From NCBI GenBank assembly GCA_944386315.1, contig CALXAS010000079.1:1-6550 (forward strand): 6,550 bases of DNA, written 5' to 3'. The stretch comes from an uncultured Clostridia bacterium. GTDB taxonomy: Bacteria; Bacillota; Clostridia; TANB77; CAG-508. Made by a program: the position numbers and the translations under genes. Below the pieces are notes generated by a model that was not told the DNA's origin, searched no databases, and saw only the letters and a program-made list of their open reading frames with translations. The number at the start of each line of letters is the position of its first letter. The stretch's first letter is position 1. This document shows, piece by piece, positions 5,740-6,550 of this stretch.

Positions 5740-6550
5740 ATGTTGAAAAAGACGAAAAAAGCGCCAAAGAAAAATAGCATTTTAATAAAAAAAGTAAGCA
5801 TTTGGTTTATGATTTGTCTTATTTTATATGTTGTATTATATGGAATAATTCCTCATACAGTATATGCAGCGCAGTCAAGACAAACCTATAATAGTAGTAC
5901 ATTCGATAGTAATAAATATCCGGGATATAAGGAATTATTAGACAATTTAAAAGCAGCACATCCTAGCTGGAACTTTACACTATTATATACAGGATTAGAT
6001 TGGAATAATGTCATCAAAAATGAAACGGTTGCAAGACATGGAAGAAGTTTAGTAACTGCTAGCAAGCCAAGTTCTTGGTTTTGCTCTGTTTGTGGAAATA
6101 AAGCATATGATAATGGTTCATGGAGATGTGCGTCTGAAGCTGCGGTTTCTTATTATATGGATCCACGTAATTCTTTAAATGAGGATTATATTTTCCAATT
6201 TGAAGCATTATCTTATAATGAAGCCATTCAAACAATAGAGGGTGTCAATCAGATTATTAAAGATGTAGGATATATGCAGGGAAGTACCATTACTTATACC
6301 AAAACAGATGGAACGCAGGGGACTATTAATAAATCGTATGCACAAGTAATTATGGAGGCAGCAAAAGAAGCAAATGTAAGTCCTTATCATTTAGCTTCCA
6401 GAATTAGACAAGAACAAGGAACAGGTTCAACACCTGGAGCTTTGGCATCAGGAACCTATAGTGGCTATACAGGTTATTATAATTTCTTTAATATTAGAGC
6501 AAGTGGTTCTGGAAGTACACAAATTATTCAAAATGGACTAAATTATGCAA
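5740..6550 (+). CDS. Secreted GH73-type N-acetylglucosaminidase, N-terminal part
   Basis: The frame stays open for 270 codons to the window end. A basic N-terminus (MLKKTKKAPKK) and a hydrophobic core (about 21-37) end in TVYAAQ, a signal peptide probably cut after A43 or A44, so the protein is exported. The mature start, KYPGYKELLDNLKAAHPSWNF (59-79), LYTGLDWNNVIKNE and DPRNSLNEDYIFQFE (141-155), is typical of clostridial glucosaminidases with this N-terminal module. From about 200 the GH73-like domain begins: SYAQVIMEAAKEANVSPYHL, then ASRIRQEQG (219-227), with E225 in the position of the catalytic Glu, and YYNFFNIRA (246-254). It would cleave GlcNAc-MurNAc bonds of peptidoglycan in cell separation or wall turnover. 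C115, C118 and C130 are notable for an exported protein. AAGGAGG (5728-5734) precedes the ATG by 5 nt. Downstream repeats or wall-binding domains, usual in such enzymes, lie outside. Confidence 0.85.
   Translation, partial: MLKKTKKAPKKNSILIKKVSIWFMICLILYVVLYGIIPHTVYAAQSRQTYNSSTFDSNKYPGYKELLDNLKAAHPSWNFTLLYTGLDWNNVIKNETVARHGRSLVTASKPSSWFCSVCGNKAYDNGSWRCASEAAVSYYMDPRNSLNEDYIFQFEALSYNEAIQTIEGVNQIIKDVGYMQGSTITYTKTDGTQGTINKSYAQVIMEAAKEANVSPYHLASRIRQEQGTGSTPGALASGTYSGYTGYYNFFNIRASGSGSTQIIQNGLNYA

Noticed and set aside
6208..6390. Minus-strand open frame of 60 codons
   Set aside because: It lies antisense inside the glucosaminidase gene, with no ribosome binding site or recognisable product.
1..6550. 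CRISPR arrays, tRNA/rRNA genes, transposase or recombinase genes
   Set aside because: I looked for spaced direct repeats, cloverleaf sequences and transposase/recombinase motifs in all reading frames and saw none; any recombinase linked to the cotJC junction would have to lie outside the window.

Overview
The window looks like chromosomal DNA of an AT-rich, endospore-forming Firmicute of the class Clostridia, perhaps a gut Lachnospirales-like organism. The support is a cotJ spore-coat operon, AAGGAGG-type ribosome binding sites, TTGACA/TATAAT promoters, strongly A/T-ending codons and a Lachnospiraceae-type secreted glucosaminidase. The species assignment is inference.

Layout. Positions 1-946 (minus strand) hold a tightly overlapping cotJA-cotJB-cotJC operon. 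CotJA and CotJB carry long Cys/Asn-rich N-terminal extensions. The third gene, cotJC (manganese-catalase-like coat protein), matches its family only for codons 1-36. It then changes abruptly to unrelated AT-rich sequence with a stop, followed by a terminator-like hairpin at the window edge. Positions 1060-2693 (plus) hold a two-gene operon behind a clear sigma-A promoter: a divergent RelA/SpoT-type nucleotidyltransferase-like protein with a large insert, then a small RNHCP zinc-finger protein. A strong bidirectional terminator (about 2695-2753) separates it from the convergent gene at 2774-5230 (minus), an 818-residue U32-family/DUF3656 protein of the RlhA type (rRNA hydroxylation). Divergent from that, 5339-5524 (plus) encodes a 61-residue Cys/Gly-rich microprotein with one hydrophobic segment, possibly under a mother-cell sigma factor, and closed by its own terminator. 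Finally 5740 to the window end (plus), behind a near-consensus sigma-A promoter, is the N-terminal 270 residues of a secreted GH73-type N-acetylglucosaminidase that runs off the window.

How the parts relate. The cotJ operon, and possibly the Cys/Gly microprotein, point to the spore envelope. The secreted glucosaminidase acts on peptidoglycan. The RelA/SpoT-like + RNHCP pair and the U32 gene are separate transcription units. The most notable point is the truncated cotJC: either a decayed gene, or one end of a DNA element inserted into a sporulation gene, like the skin and SP-beta elements that are excised during sporulation in Bacillus. The other end lies outside this window, so that cannot be decided here.
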